From an uncultured Bacteroides sp. (GTDB taxonomy: Bacteria > Bacteroidota > Bacteroidia > Bacteroidales > Bacteroidaceae): DNA of 42,757 nt. Both the position numbers and the translations under genes were made by a program. The stretch lies in the NCBI GenBank assembly GCA_947074345.1, contig CAMTPH010000013.1, forward strand, positions 1 to 42,757, in the 5' to 3' direction. The notes beneath the pieces were generated by a model. The model ran no database searches, was not told the DNA's origin, and worked only from the letters and a program-made list of their open reading frames with translations. Of this stretch, positions 9,601 through 17,652 are shown piece by piece (position 1 is the stretch's first letter; every line of letters begins with the position of its first letter).

Positions 9601-9860
9601 TGATCTTCGGTCTGTTGCCATTGATGGTAGCTAGTGGTGTAGGTGCCAACGGTAACCGTTCACTTGGTACAGGTACTGTAGGTGGTATGGTGATTGGTAC
9701 ATTGGCTCTTCTTTTCTTGGTTCCTTCATTGTTTGTAATCTTCCAATGGTTGCAAGAGAAAATTCGCCCTGTAAGATATGACAACAACCGCGACTGGCAA
9801 ATCGAAGAGGAAAAGATTGTTAGCCAACAAGAAATTACTGAGAGCCATAAAAACAAATAA
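6660..9860 (+). CDS. RND multidrug efflux pump, inner-membrane subunit (AcrB/HAE1 type)
   Basis: A 1066-residue proton-driven RND transporter, the usual length for the AcrB family. It starts with the typical NLRTFIERPVLSGVISI first helix and keeps the periplasmic porter segment (FGASAETIQKSVIAPLEEAI). The proton-relay aspartate pair lies in transmembrane helix 4 (GTVVDDAIVVVEAV, about residues 403-404). A second copy of the transmembrane bundle fills the last third. Twelve membrane segments are expected. It works as a trimer with the adaptor encoded just upstream and the outer-membrane factor 27 nt downstream. Substrates are unknown. Confidence 0.96.
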   Translation: MNLRTFIERPVLSGVISITIVILGIIGLFSLPVEQYPDIAPPTIQVSATYFGASAETIQKSVIAPLEEAINGVEDMTYMTSSATNAGTATITVYFKQGSDPDMAAVNVQNRVTRATGSLPAEVTQVGVTTSKRQTSMLQMFNVNSPNNSYDETFLSNYININLKPEILRIQGVGDMMVLGGDYSMRIWLKPDVMAQYKLIPVDVTMALAEQNIEAATGSFGENSTESNQYTMKYKGRMQTPEEFGEIVIRSTDDGEVLKLKDIADIELGRDSYAFQGGLNGHNGISCMIFQVAGSNATDVNKNIDKFLDEARKDLPEGLEITQIMSTNDFLFASIYNVIETLVISIFLVILVVYVFLQDVRSTIVPLVSIIVSLIGTFAFMALIGFSLNLITLFALVLVIGTVVDDAIVVVEAVQSRFDVGYRSSYMASIDAMKGISNAIITTTIVFMAVFIPVSFMGGVSGTFYTQFGLTMAAAVAISTLNALTLSPALCALMLRPYVNEDGTVKDNFAARFRKAFNIALNYSVGKYKNGAMFFIKKPWLTWATILCSVVLLVYFMNTTKSALVPDEDQGVLFVNVNTAPGSSLKTTAEIVKRIEERLLDMPQKKELQKVSGYGLLSGQGNSFAMLIMKLKPWDDRKSKEDQVQSVIQQVYARTADIKDAQIFAIAPGMIPGYGMGNALDLQLQDRTGGDVNDFYMTTMQYLGALNARPEIAMAFSTFDVRYPQWTVEVDAAKCKRAGITPDAVLSTLSGYYGGQYVSNINRFSKVYRVMMQAEPNQRLDEESLNGTFVRMANGEMAPLSQFVTLTRTYGAESLSRFNMYNSIAVNAMPAPGYSTGEAINAVRETAAVALPRGYGYDFGGITREESEQEGTTGIIFAICILMVYLVLCALYESFIVPFAVIFAVPMGLMGSFLFARMFGQENNIYLQTGLIMLIGLLAKTAILLTEYASERRKAGMGIVASAISAAKARFRPILMTALTMIFGLLPLMVASGVGANGNRSLGTGTVGGMVIGTLALLFLVPSLFVIFQWLQEKIRPVRYDNNRDWQIEEEKIVSQQEITESHKNK

Positions 9861-9887
9861 GTCATTACCTATTATATATAATAACGT

Positions 9888-11255
9888 ATGAAAAGTAAAA
9901 TCATAATATTAGGAATTATAACTATCGTAATGAGTAGTTGTGGCATCTATAAGAAATATGAACCCACAACTACTGTTCCCGAAAATCTTTACGGGGAAGA
10001 AGTTAGTCTGAATGATTCCAGCACCCTTGCTTCATTATCTTGGGAAGAGCTATTTACTGATCCACAATTGCGATCAATCATAAATAAAGCACTTGCAGGA
10101 AACCTGGATTTGCAATCAGCAGAGTTGCGTATCGAACAAGCAAAAGCATCTTTGACATCTGCTAAATTGGCTTATTTACCATCATTCATGCTTACTCCTC
10201 AAGGTAACGCCATGAGCTTTGATAAATCAAAACCAGTATGGGGATACACCGGAGTAGTATCAGCTTCATGGGAAATTGATGCGTTTGGTAAACTAACCAA
10301 TGCAAAGAGAGGATCTAAAGCAGGATACTTACAAAGCCTTGAATATCGTCAAGCAGTGGTATCATCGCTTATCTCGAACGTAGCAAATCTATACTATACG
10401 TTACTAATGCTTGATGAGCAATATCGTATCTCAAACGAAACAGCTGCTGCTTGGGAAGAGAGCGTTAAGACTATGCGCCTAATGAAAGAGGCCGGTATGA
10501 CTAATGCAGCTGCTATCTCGCAATCGGAAGCTAACTATATGAGTGTAAAAACATCGGTTTTAGAACTAGCTCAACAGATTAACGAGATTCAAAACACCCT
10601 TTGTGTACTATTGGGTGAGGTTCCAAGTGATATCGAAAGAGGTTCTATCTATACAGCAACTTTCCCAGAGAACTTGTCTGTGGGTGTACCTGTAGAACTA
10701 TTGGCAATGCGCCCCGATGTACGTAGTGCAGAGTATGCAGTAGCTTCAGCATTCTATGCAACCAATGCAGCTCGTTCTGCCTTTTATCCATCTATCTCAT
10801 TGGGTGGAACTGCAGGATGGACAAATACAGCAGGAGTTGCTATAATGAATCCAGGTAGCTTAATCTTGAATGCTATTGGTTCTTTAACACAACCTCTTTT
10901 CAATAAAGGGTTGAACAGAGCACAACTTAAGATAGCTAAAGCACAACAAGAGCAAGCGCAATTATCATTCCAACAAACTATTTTGAATGCTGGTAAAGAG
11001 GTAAATGATGCGATGACTCAAATACAAACAGCTAAAAGCAAGAAAGCAATTCGCGTAGATCAAATCACATCACTAGAAACCGCTGTGCATAGCACAAAAC
11101 TATTGATGCAACATGGTTCATCGACTTATCTTGATGTATTGACAGCGCAACAATCATTATTGAGCGCACAATTACAACAAGTAGCAGATTTGTTTAGCGA
11201 AATACAAGGAACAATCAATCTTTACCAATCACTTGGTGGTGGTAGAATTGACTAA
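9888..11255 (+). CDS. Outer-membrane efflux channel, TolC/NodT-type lipoprotein
   Basis: A 455-residue outer-membrane factor. The lipoprotein signal ends in lipobox VMSS-C (Cys 18). The body holds the two repeated long helical hairpins of the TolC family, with typical segments NLDLQSAELRIEQAKASLTS, SWEIDAFGKL and, in the second half, LLAMRPDVRSAEYAVASAFY. It forms the trimeric exit duct of the tripartite RND pump and is the last gene of the operon, followed by a terminator at 11287. Confidence 0.93.
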   Translation: MKSKIIILGIITIVMSSCGIYKKYEPTTTVPENLYGEEVSLNDSSTLASLSWEELFTDPQLRSIINKALAGNLDLQSAELRIEQAKASLTSAKLAYLPSFMLTPQGNAMSFDKSKPVWGYTGVVSASWEIDAFGKLTNAKRGSKAGYLQSLEYRQAVVSSLISNVANLYYTLLMLDEQYRISNETAAAWEESVKTMRLMKEAGMTNAAAISQSEANYMSVKTSVLELAQQINEIQNTLCVLLGEVPSDIERGSIYTATFPENLSVGVPVELLAMRPDVRSAEYAVASAFYATNAARSAFYPSISLGGTAGWTNTAGVAIMNPGSLILNAIGSLTQPLFNKGLNRAQLKIAKAQQEQAQLSFQQTILNAGKEVNDAMTQIQTAKSKKAIRVDQITSLETAVHSTKLLMQHGSSTYLDVLTAQQSLLSAQLQQVADLFSEIQGTINLYQSLGGGRID

Positions 11256-11286
11256 TTAACCAACTATACCTTTAAACATTCGAGTG

Positions 11287-11320
11287 AGGGCTGCCTGATT
11301 AATTTTGGGTAGCCCTTATT
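11287..11320 (+). terminator. Terminator of the RND efflux operon
   Basis: A 9-bp stem AGGGCTGCC (11287-11295) with GGTAGCCCT (11308-11316, one wobble) is followed by TTATTATTT. It lies 31 nt after the operon's last stop codon. Confidence 0.75.
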
Positions 11321-11377
11321 ATTTGGTAAATAGTTTATCTAAAATCCACTAAACAAAGAAGGTAAGTATCAAAACAA

Positions 11378-11418
11378 AATAGGCTATCACAATCAATGAA
11401 TGATTGTGATAGCCTATT
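11378..11418 (-). terminator. Terminator of the glgB operon
   Basis: A perfect 18-bp inverted repeat (11378-11395 with 11401-11418) with a 5-nt loop. Read on the minus strand it is followed by ATTTTGTTTTG. It begins 20 nt after the branching-enzyme stop codon. Confidence 0.88.
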
Positions 11419-11438
11419 AATTATCTCTTAGATCTATA

Positions 11439-13451
11439 TTATTTCTTCTTTCTAAGAACCATTGCAGAACGAGCAGGAACATAAAGTTTCAGCCATTCTT
11501 TCTTTTCTTTAGCATAGAGAGGATCTACATTTGTGAAATGAACCATGCTTTCATCAACAAGTCCATTACCTCCAAAATCTTTATTATCCGTATTCAAGAT
11601 AGTTTCATAAGCACCCGGTGCAACTAAGAAACCATAATCTGTATATGAATGTTTAGGACTGAAGTTAAACACAAATACTAAGTCTCCACGTTCGAAAGCT
11701 AATATCTGATCGTTATCATCATGCCAAATCTCTTTGATTGATGTAGCTTGGAAGTTCTTGATACTTTTGATTACACGAATCATAGCTTCATCAAAATCAC
11801 CTAAGTAGTGATAAGCAAGATTCTTGTTATCAACTAAATCCCATTGTCTTCTAGCATACTTATACGACCATCCATTGCCCTCTCTTGGGAAGTCAATCCA
11901 TTCTGGATGTCCAAACTCATTGCCCATGAAGTTAAGATATCCCCCATTGATGGTAGAAGCAGTTACAAGGCGAATCATCTTATGAAGAGCAATACCGCGA
12001 TGTACCACATAGTTCTCATCTCCTTTTTGCATATGCCAATACATATCAGCATCTATCAAACGGAAGATTATTGTTTTATCCCCTACCAAAGCTTGGTCAT
12101 GACTTTCAACATAAGAGATTGTTTTCTCGTCATCTCTACGGTTAGTCACTTCCCAGAACAAGCTAGAAGGTTTCCAATCCTCATCAATTTTCTCCTTAAT
12201 CACTTTAATCCAGTAATCAGGGATATTCATGGCCATACGGTAATCAAAACCATATCCGCCATCTTCAAAAGGAACAGCTAATCCTGGCATACCCGAAACC
12301 TCTTCGGCAACAGTAATAGCTTTAGATTTAACCTCATGAATCAGTTTGTTAGCTAGAGTCAAATAGCATATTGCATTATCATCTTCATGTCCATTATAGT
12401 AATCACCATAATCAACAAAAGCTTCGCCCAATCCATGGCTATAATAAAGCATTGAAGTAACACCATCAAAACGGAAACCATCAAATTGATACTCTTCTAA
12501 CCAGTATTTGCAGTTCGATAGCAAGAAGTGTAAAACTTCGTTCTTGCCATAATCAAAGCACAATGAATCCCAAGCCGGATGTTCATGACGAGCACCTGGA
12601 TAGAAATATTGGTTAGGATCGCCAGCAAAGTTACCCAAGCCTTCCACTTCATTCTTCACAGCATGCGAATGGACAATGTCCATAATCACAGTAATGCCTA
12701 AAGAGTGAGCAGTATCGATCAAGTCTTTCAACTCATCGGGAGTACCAAAACGCGAACTAGCAGCAAAGAAGCTAGATACATGATAGCCAAAGCTTCCATA
12801 ATAAGGATGCTCTTGAATTGCCATGATCTGAATACAATTGTATCCTTCTTTAATGATACGTGGCAAAGTTTTTTCCTTAAACTCCGTATAACTTCCAACC
12901 TTTTCCTCTTGTTGAGCCATACCAATGTGGCATTCATAGATCAACAAAGGATCGGTAGATGGCTTAAAAGCCTTCTTTTTGAACTTATATGGTTTTTCAG
13001 GGCTCCATACTTGTGCACTAAAAATCCTAGTATTATTATCTTGAACAACTCGAGTAGCCCAAGCAGGAATACGTTCGCCACAACCATTTTCCCAATGAAC
13101 GATTAATTTATATAGATCGCCATGGTTGATAGAATCGCTATTTAGCTTTAGCTCCCAAATGCCATTTCCAATGTTTTGCAATTTATAGTTCTCATCTTCT
13201 TTCCAATCGTTGAAAGTACCAACAAGAAATATCTCAGTTGCATTAGGTGCCCATTCACGAAACACCCATCCATCTGTAGTTCTGTGAAGTCCAAAATACA
13301 AATATCCTGAAGCAAAATCAGAGAGTGTTTGTTTTCCATTGTTCGTAAGTTCAGCCTCTTTATCGATTGCATATTGATGGCGTCCAACAATAGCACTCTC
13401 AAAAGGCTTCAACCAAGAGTCATTCTTTACTAGTTTTAGTGTTTTTTCCAT
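11439..13451 (-). CDS. glgB: 1,4-alpha-glucan branching enzyme (GH13)
   Basis: A 670-residue branching enzyme that makes alpha-1,6 branches in glycogen. A CBM48-like N-terminal domain (HRTTDGWVFREWAPNATEIF) precedes the GH13 barrel. Catalytic regions: DGFRFDGVTSM with the nucleophile near residue 327, VAEEVSGMPG with the acid/base near 384, and ESHDQALVGDK near 449. The layout is closer to the eukaryotic-like branching enzymes common in Bacteroidota than to E. coli GlgB. It is the last gene of a minus-strand operon, 16 nt after the YhcH-type gene, and ends before a strong terminator. Confidence 0.94.
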   Translation of the reverse strand: MEKTLKLVKNDSWLKPFESAIVGRHQYAIDKEAELTNNGKQTLSDFASGYLYFGLHRTTDGWVFREWAPNATEIFLVGTFNDWKEDENYKLQNIGNGIWELKLNSDSINHGDLYKLIVHWENGCGERIPAWATRVVQDNNTRIFSAQVWSPEKPYKFKKKAFKPSTDPLLIYECHIGMAQQEEKVGSYTEFKEKTLPRIIKEGYNCIQIMAIQEHPYYGSFGYHVSSFFAASSRFGTPDELKDLIDTAHSLGITVIMDIVHSHAVKNEVEGLGNFAGDPNQYFYPGARHEHPAWDSLCFDYGKNEVLHFLLSNCKYWLEEYQFDGFRFDGVTSMLYYSHGLGEAFVDYGDYYNGHEDDNAICYLTLANKLIHEVKSKAITVAEEVSGMPGLAVPFEDGGYGFDYRMAMNIPDYWIKVIKEKIDEDWKPSSLFWEVTNRRDDEKTISYVESHDQALVGDKTIIFRLIDADMYWHMQKGDENYVVHRGIALHKMIRLVTASTINGGYLNFMGNEFGHPEWIDFPREGNGWSYKYARRQWDLVDNKNLAYHYLGDFDEAMIRVIKSIKNFQATSIKEIWHDDNDQILAFERGDLVFVFNFSPKHSYTDYGFLVAPGAYETILNTDNKDFGGNGLVDESMVHFTNVDPLYAKEKKEWLKLYVPARSAMVLRKKK

Positions 13452-13467
13452 AAATAGGATTATTATA

Positions 13468-13914
13468 TTAAGCTTTCACTTTAACGATTACTTTTTTCAC
13501 TCCATCTGGAGTAATGCCAGGAGCATGGCCATCTTGAGGGAAGAATATAGCGAACATACCTGGTTCAACAGGGATATAAGCGTCAGCCAATCCATCAAAG
13601 AAAGTAATATCTTTTGCAGCATTATAAGGAGCATCAGCAGGCACACATTTAGCACCATCCGTATATCCCATTACTTCAACGCCCGAAAGAGGAATTTGAA
13701 TATCGATAAATTCATTATGAGTTTCAAGTTTTGCAGCCTCCTTAGTTTTAGGAGCAGTTTGAGCAATATTCACAACAAGGTCAGCGCCTTCCAACTCAAT
13801 CTTACCAACTTCTAAAGCAGATAAATCATGAGATTTAAGAAATTCAATAGCTTTAGGAAATAAAGGATTCAATGAAGCGTATTTTTCTAAGTTATCCAAA
13901 TTATCAATTACCAT
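13468..13914 (-). CDS. YhcH/YjgK/YiaL family protein (DUF386)
   Basis: A 148-residue single-domain protein of the YhcH/YiaL/TabA group, a cupin-like beta-barrel. Typical segments are THNEFIDIQIPLSGVEVMGY, FDGLADAYIPVEPGMFAIFF and PQDGHAPGI, which carry the conserved His, Glu and Asp residues thought to bind metal. Members are linked to sugar or sialic-acid catabolism and to anomerase-like roles, but functions differ, so no substrate is assigned. It lies between the DUF2461 gene (35 nt upstream) and glgB (16 nt downstream), probably in one operon. Confidence 0.87.
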   Translation of the reverse strand: MVIDNLDNLEKYASLNPLFPKAIEFLKSHDLSALEVGKIELEGADLVVNIAQTAPKTKEAAKLETHNEFIDIQIPLSGVEVMGYTDGAKCVPADAPYNAAKDITFFDGLADAYIPVEPGMFAIFFPQDGHAPGITPDGVKKVIVKVKA

Positions 13915-13949
13915 AGTTGTTATCTTTTTAAATTATTAATTATATAAGT

Positions 13950-14615
13950 TTATTCAAAATCATCAATCGTGTAATTCAAGAAGTCTGCAAACCTCTTAAA
14001 CTGACGAAACACAAGTTCAGTCTGTTCCAAAAAATCGTTTGATAGAAAGAAATCATCAGTCACATGGTATGTGCAAGTATATTCTTTGCATTTCAAGTAG
14101 TTGATGTATTCAAAATCTTTTGGAAAACCTTTAGGAGCAGTTTTTAGAAAGTCCTCACCTACAACCGGAAAGTATTGTTTAAATTGAGGGTCTTCTACAA
14201 TTTCACGATACTCATCAATATTATCATAGATAGACTGTCGCACAGCTTTAAGCACTTTGGGAGGCAAACAAATGCTACCACCGGCAAGCATTGACTTACC
14301 AGGTTCCAAATGTATATAATATCCACAATGGTCAGACTTCTTACCATGTGCATTTATATATCCACCAAAATGAATTTTATAGGGGGTCTTATCAAGCGAG
14401 AAGCGAGTATCACGATAAATCCGATAGGTGCAGTCTTTAGGTTGAATATTCTTCACGCTTTCATCAAAAAGAGAAATACGAGAGATTACCAATGACAACA
14501 AGTTTTCAAATTCCAAACGAGCTTTTTCATATTCATCGCGATGATTATTAAACCACTCGCGGTTATTATTTGCAGAAAGTTCTTTTAGAAAATTAAAAAT
14601 AACAGATAGACTCAT
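13950..14615 (-). CDS. DUF2461 family protein
   Basis: A 221-residue protein matching the DUF2461 family along its whole length: FLKELSANNNREWFNNHRD at the N-terminus, YRIYRDTRFSLDKTPYKIHF near residue 65, and GGYINAHGKKSDHCGYYIHL. The molecular role of the family is not known. No signal peptide. An AAAGGA-like ribosome-binding stretch precedes the ATG, and a consensus promoter lies 30 nt upstream, so this is the first gene of the operon with the YhcH-type gene and glgB. Confidence 0.88.
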   Translation of the reverse strand: MSLSVIFNFLKELSANNNREWFNNHRDEYEKARLEFENLLSLVISRISLFDESVKNIQPKDCTYRIYRDTRFSLDKTPYKIHFGGYINAHGKKSDHCGYYIHLEPGKSMLAGGSICLPPKVLKAVRQSIYDNIDEYREIVEDPQFKQYFPVVGEDFLKTAPKGFPKDFEYINYLKCKEYTCTYHVTDDFFLSNDFLEQTELVFRQFKRFADFLNYTIDDFE

Positions 14616-14644
14616 TCCTTTACTCTTTTCTGTAGATTAATTCA

Positions 14645-14677
14645 CAAACGTACTAATTTTATTTGTAACAAACCAAA
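14645..14677 (-). promoter_or_regulatory. Promoter of the DUF2461-glgB operon
   Basis: On the minus strand TACGTTTG (14652-14645) fits TAnnTTTG exactly. A TTTG (14677-14674) lies 21 nt upstream, the normal Bacteroidota -33/-7 spacing. The ATG is 30 nt downstream. Confidence 0.7.
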
Positions 14678-14689
14678 AAAAAGAATAAA

Positions 14690-14719
14690 AAAGCACCGAC
14701 TACACTTAGCCGATGCTTT
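14690..14719 (-). terminator. Minus-strand terminator with no visible gene
   Basis: An 11-bp stem (14690-14700 with 14709-14719) has two G-U wobbles only when read as minus-strand RNA; on the plus strand these would be C-A mismatches. On the minus strand it is followed by TTTTATTC and then a run of eight T. A second small hairpin ACAGA-CGCT-TCTGT (14738-14751) lies just before it. No minus-strand gene lies between here and 17888, so it may end a small RNA. The rest of the gap 14720-15021 shows only the promoter of the next plus-strand gene. Confidence 0.6.
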
Positions 14720-14977
14720 AACACATTTATCAACAAAACAGACGCTTCTGTCTTTGACGTACTTACTTATCACAAGCAGGTACAATCTCCTTTAATTAAT
14801 CTTATATCTAATACTATGAAAAACACAATATTAAAACAACCCCACAAACAGATTGTTCATAGGTTTAATGAAAAAAATCAATCTTTTTCGCAATAAAATA
14901 TGTAGTAACTTATCTAAGATGTTAAATTATAGAGCATGGCGTAAAACCCCTATTATAAGATATTCGTATAAATAATG

Positions 14978-14985
14978 TATATTTG
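14978..14985 (+). promoter_or_regulatory. -7 element TATATTTG of the POT transporter gene
   Basis: An exact TAnnTTTG match 36 nt before the ATG at 15022. No convincing TTTG at -33. Confidence 0.6.
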
Positions 14986-15021
14986 CAAGACTATTAACAC
15001 TAAAATAAAATTATCTAAAAC

Positions 15022-16401
15022 ATGAACACTTCTCCGAAAAGTGCTTCCAACAAGTTCACAAAAGCTTTCTGGGTAAGCAATACAGTCGAGCTGTTTGAGC
15101 GCATGGCCTACTATGCAGTATTTATCGTATTAACCATTTACCTTTCTAACATTCTTGGATTCAATGACTTTGAGGCAAGTATGATATCCGGTTTATTCTC
15201 AGGAGGTCTTTATTTACTTCCCGTATTTGCCGGTGCATATGCCGATAAAATAGGATTTAGACAATCCATGATTTTAGCATTCTCATTACTTTCGGTTGCT
15301 TATATCAGTTTAGGATTACTCCCTACTCTATTAGAAACTGTAGGATTGGTGAGTTATGGAGCAACAACACAATTCCACGGATTGCCAGATAGTTCAACAA
15401 AATGGTTGATCGTTCCAATCCTAATCATATTAATGGTTGGTGGTTCGTTCATCAAATCAGTAATATCGGCATCAGTAGCCAAAGAGACCACTGAAGCAAC
15501 ACGTGCCAAAGGTTTCTCAATCTTTTATATGATGGTAAACATCGGTGCATTTACCGGTAAAACTGTAATTGACCCATTAAGAGATGTGATTGGTGATAAT
15601 GCATACATCTACATCAATTACTTTTCGGGTATCATGACTCTTATCGCCCTATTTGCCGTAATCATTATGTATAAATCGACTCATCATGCAGGCGAAGGAA
15701 AAGATATTCGTGCAATCGGACAAGGCTTCTTAAAGATCATCACTAACTGGCGTTTACTTATCTTAATCCTTATCATCACAGGATTCTGGATGGTACAACA
15801 GCAACTTTATGCAACCATGCCAAAATATGTAATTCGTATGGCAGGCGAAGGAGCTAAACCAGGATGGATTGCCAATGTAAACCCATTCGTAGTAGTGATT
15901 TGTGTAAACTTCATTACTCGATTCATGGCCAAGCGCACAGCTATTACTTCAATGAATGTAGGTATGTTCTTAATCCCATTCTCTGCATTATTAATGGCAT
16001 GGGGTAACATCTTCGACAGCGAATTAGTACATGGTGTGAGCAACATCACCCTAATGTTAATTGCCGGTATTGTAATACAAGCATTAGCCGAATGTTTCAT
16101 TTCACCACGATATTTTGAATACTTCTCACTACAAGCACCCAAAGGCGAAGAAGGCATGTATATGGGTTTTAGTAACCTACATTCATTCCTATCATCTATC
16201 TTTGGTTTCGGTTTAGCAGGGGTATTACTAACCAAATATTGCCCAGATCCATTGCTATTCGAATCGCATGAAGCATGGGAATTAGCAAGTGCAAACGCAC
16301 ATTATATCTGGTATTATTTTGCAGCAATCGGACTGATAGCAGCAATAGCATTACTTATTTTTTCTAAAATCACCCAATCAATCGATAAAAAGAAGAATTA
16401 A
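15022..16401 (+). CDS. Proton-dependent oligopeptide transporter (POT)-like MFS permease
   Basis: A 459-residue membrane protein with about 12 hydrophobic segments. The first helix carries the POT signature ExxER: VELFERMAYY with E23, E26, R27 and Y30. In POT carriers this motif takes part in proton coupling for di- and tripeptide uptake. The second segment (MISGLFSGGLYLLPVFAGAYADKIGFRQ) has the MFS loop 2-3 motif. The 35-residue insert after helix 4 and the long later loops are unlike E. coli DtpA, so the substrate is less sure than the family. Single gene with its own promoter and a hairpin terminator after it. Confidence 0.82.
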   Translation: MNTSPKSASNKFTKAFWVSNTVELFERMAYYAVFIVLTIYLSNILGFNDFEASMISGLFSGGLYLLPVFAGAYADKIGFRQSMILAFSLLSVAYISLGLLPTLLETVGLVSYGATTQFHGLPDSSTKWLIVPILIILMVGGSFIKSVISASVAKETTEATRAKGFSIFYMMVNIGAFTGKTVIDPLRDVIGDNAYIYINYFSGIMTLIALFAVIIMYKSTHHAGEGKDIRAIGQGFLKIITNWRLLILILIITGFWMVQQQLYATMPKYVIRMAGEGAKPGWIANVNPFVVVICVNFITRFMAKRTAITSMNVGMFLIPFSALLMAWGNIFDSELVHGVSNITLMLIAGIVIQALAECFISPRYFEYFSLQAPKGEEGMYMGFSNLHSFLSSIFGFGLAGVLLTKYCPDPLLFESHEAWELASANAHYIWYYFAAIGLIAAIALLIFSKITQSIDKKKN

Positions 16402-16429
16402 TTATTATTTAAATTGATTCTATTTTGTG

Positions 16430-16437
16430 TATATTTG
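16430..16437 (+). promoter_or_regulatory. Possible -7 element TATATTTG of the MBL-fold gene
   Basis: An exact TAnnTTTG match 61 nt before the ATG at 16499. Its last G is also the first base of the hairpin at 16437-16469, so the transcript would begin inside the upstream gene's terminator. Use in vivo is uncertain. Confidence 0.4.
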
Positions 16438-16475
16438 CCGCCAATTAGCCATAGGTTAAAATTGGCGGCATTTTT
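16437..16475 (+). terminator. Hairpin terminator after the POT gene
   Basis: GCCGCCAATT (16437-16446) pairs perfectly with AATTGGCGGC (16460-16469) across a 13-nt loop and is followed by ATTTTT. It ends 23 nt before the next gene. Confidence 0.75.
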
Positions 16476-16498
16476 GCATATAAGTACCAACGATTATA

Positions 16499-17302
16499 AT
16501 GAAGATAAAATTTATAAGCCTTGCTAGTGGCAGTAGTGGTAACTGCTATTATCTGGGAACTGACACATACGGAATTTTAATTGATGCCGGAATCGGAATA
16601 AGAACGATAAAAAAGCTATTAAAAGAATTTCATATCCCAATCGATACAATTAAAGGTGTATTCATCACCCATGATCATGCAGACCATATCAAGGCTGTAG
16701 GACATTTGGGAGAGAAACTCAACATCCCCATTTATACAACCAGCCTTATTCACGAAGGCATTAATAAGAGCTATTGTATGACAGAAAAGCTGCATACCTC
16801 GGCTCATATATTAGAAAAGCAACAACCATTAAAGTTTCATGATTTCACGATTGAATCATTTGAAGTGCCTCATGACGGTACCGACAATGTAGGATATTGC
16901 ATCGAGATAGCAGGCAAAACGTTCTCATTCTTGACCGACTTAGGCGAGATAACTGAAACAGCTGCTCATTATATTTGCAAAGCTAATTATTTAATACTTG
17001 AAGCAAACTATGATGAAGAGATGCTAAGAATGGGCCCATATCCAAGACATCTAAAAGAGCGTATCTTTGGTAACAATGGTCATATGAGCAATGCCGATAC
17101 AGCAGAATTTCTTGCAGAAAACATTACCGAACACTTACAACATATTTGGCTTTGCCATCTAAGCAAGGACAATAATCATCCTGAATTGGCATACAAAACT
17201 GTTGAGTGGAAATTAAAATGCAAAGGCATTTTGGTTGGTAAAGATGTACAACTAACTGCTTTAAAGCGAAATACGCCATCAGACGTCTACATCTTCGATT
17301 AA
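16499..17302 (+). CDS. Metallo-beta-lactamase fold hydrolase (WalJ/YycJ-like)
   Basis: A 267-residue MBL-fold protein. The metal-binding motif HDHADH is at residues 58-63, and later ligands appear as VPHDGTDNVGY, LTDLGEI and CHLSKDNNHPE. The opening KFISLASGSSGNCYYLG and the length match the YycJ/WalJ group, which are probably nucleases or hydrolases linked to cell-wall or DNA metabolism in other bacteria; the role here is unproven. No signal peptide, so cytoplasmic. It stands alone between the POT gene and tRNA-Lys. Confidence 0.87.
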   Translation: MKIKFISLASGSSGNCYYLGTDTYGILIDAGIGIRTIKKLLKEFHIPIDTIKGVFITHDHADHIKAVGHLGEKLNIPIYTTSLIHEGINKSYCMTEKLHTSAHILEKQQPLKFHDFTIESFEVPHDGTDNVGYCIEIAGKTFSFLTDLGEITETAAHYICKANYLILEANYDEEMLRMGPYPRHLKERIFGNNGHMSNADTAEFLAENITEHLQHIWLCHLSKDNNHPELAYKTVEWKLKCKGILVGKDVQLTALKRNTPSDVYIFD

Positions 17303-17362
17303 TAAACACTTTTTGTATTAAAAAAAGTTTCTAAATTGCTTGCAGGTATCAGAACAATACAT

Positions 17363-17370
17363 TACTTTTG
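17363..17370 (+). promoter_or_regulatory. -7 element TACTTTTG of tRNA-Lys
   Basis: An exact TAnnTTTG match 22 nt before the mature tRNA 5' end. No gene other than the tRNA follows. Confidence 0.6.
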
Positions 17371-17392
17371 CACACGCAATAAGGAAATAAAT

Positions 17393-17465
17393 GCACTCTT
17401 AGCTCAGTTGGTAGAGCAACTGACTCTTAATCAGTGGGTCCAGAGTTCGAATCTCTGAGGGTGTA
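17393..17465 (+). tRNA. tRNA-Lys (anticodon CTT)
   Basis: A full cloverleaf of 73 nt to the discriminator base. The acceptor stem is GCACTCT with AGGGTGT (G1-U72 and one other wobble). The D arm holds AGCTCAGTTGGTAGAGC. Anticodon stem ACTGA/TCAGT encloses CTCTTAA, giving anticodon CTT (17426-17428). The T arm is CAGAG/CTCTG around TTCGAAT. The bases after discriminator A are CCT, so the final A of CCA is not encoded, unlike the tRNA-Arg at the window start. Confidence 0.97.
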
Positions 17466-17471
17466 CCTCTA

Positions 17472-17515
17472 AAAACGCTAATTACTTTACTAATAAGTAG
17501 TTAGCGTTTTTTCTT
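17472..17515 (+). terminator. Terminator of tRNA-Lys
   Basis: A 16-bp stem (17472-17487 with 17495-17510, one wobble) and 7-nt loop are followed by TTTTCTTTTT. Confidence 0.9.
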
Positions 17516-17652
17516 TTTATAACTGCACAAGATTTTAAAGTTTACCACACTGTAGACGATAGATTAGAAGAAGATCTATCATCCATACCAAAGCAATTCA
17601 CTCCAGCTAACTCTTTTAATATTTTTGGTTTAACCACAATATTAAACATGTA

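Noticed and set aside
14815-14895. 26-codon ORF upstream of the POT gene
   Set aside because: Too short and without any supporting signal; it overlaps the candidate minus-strand RNA.
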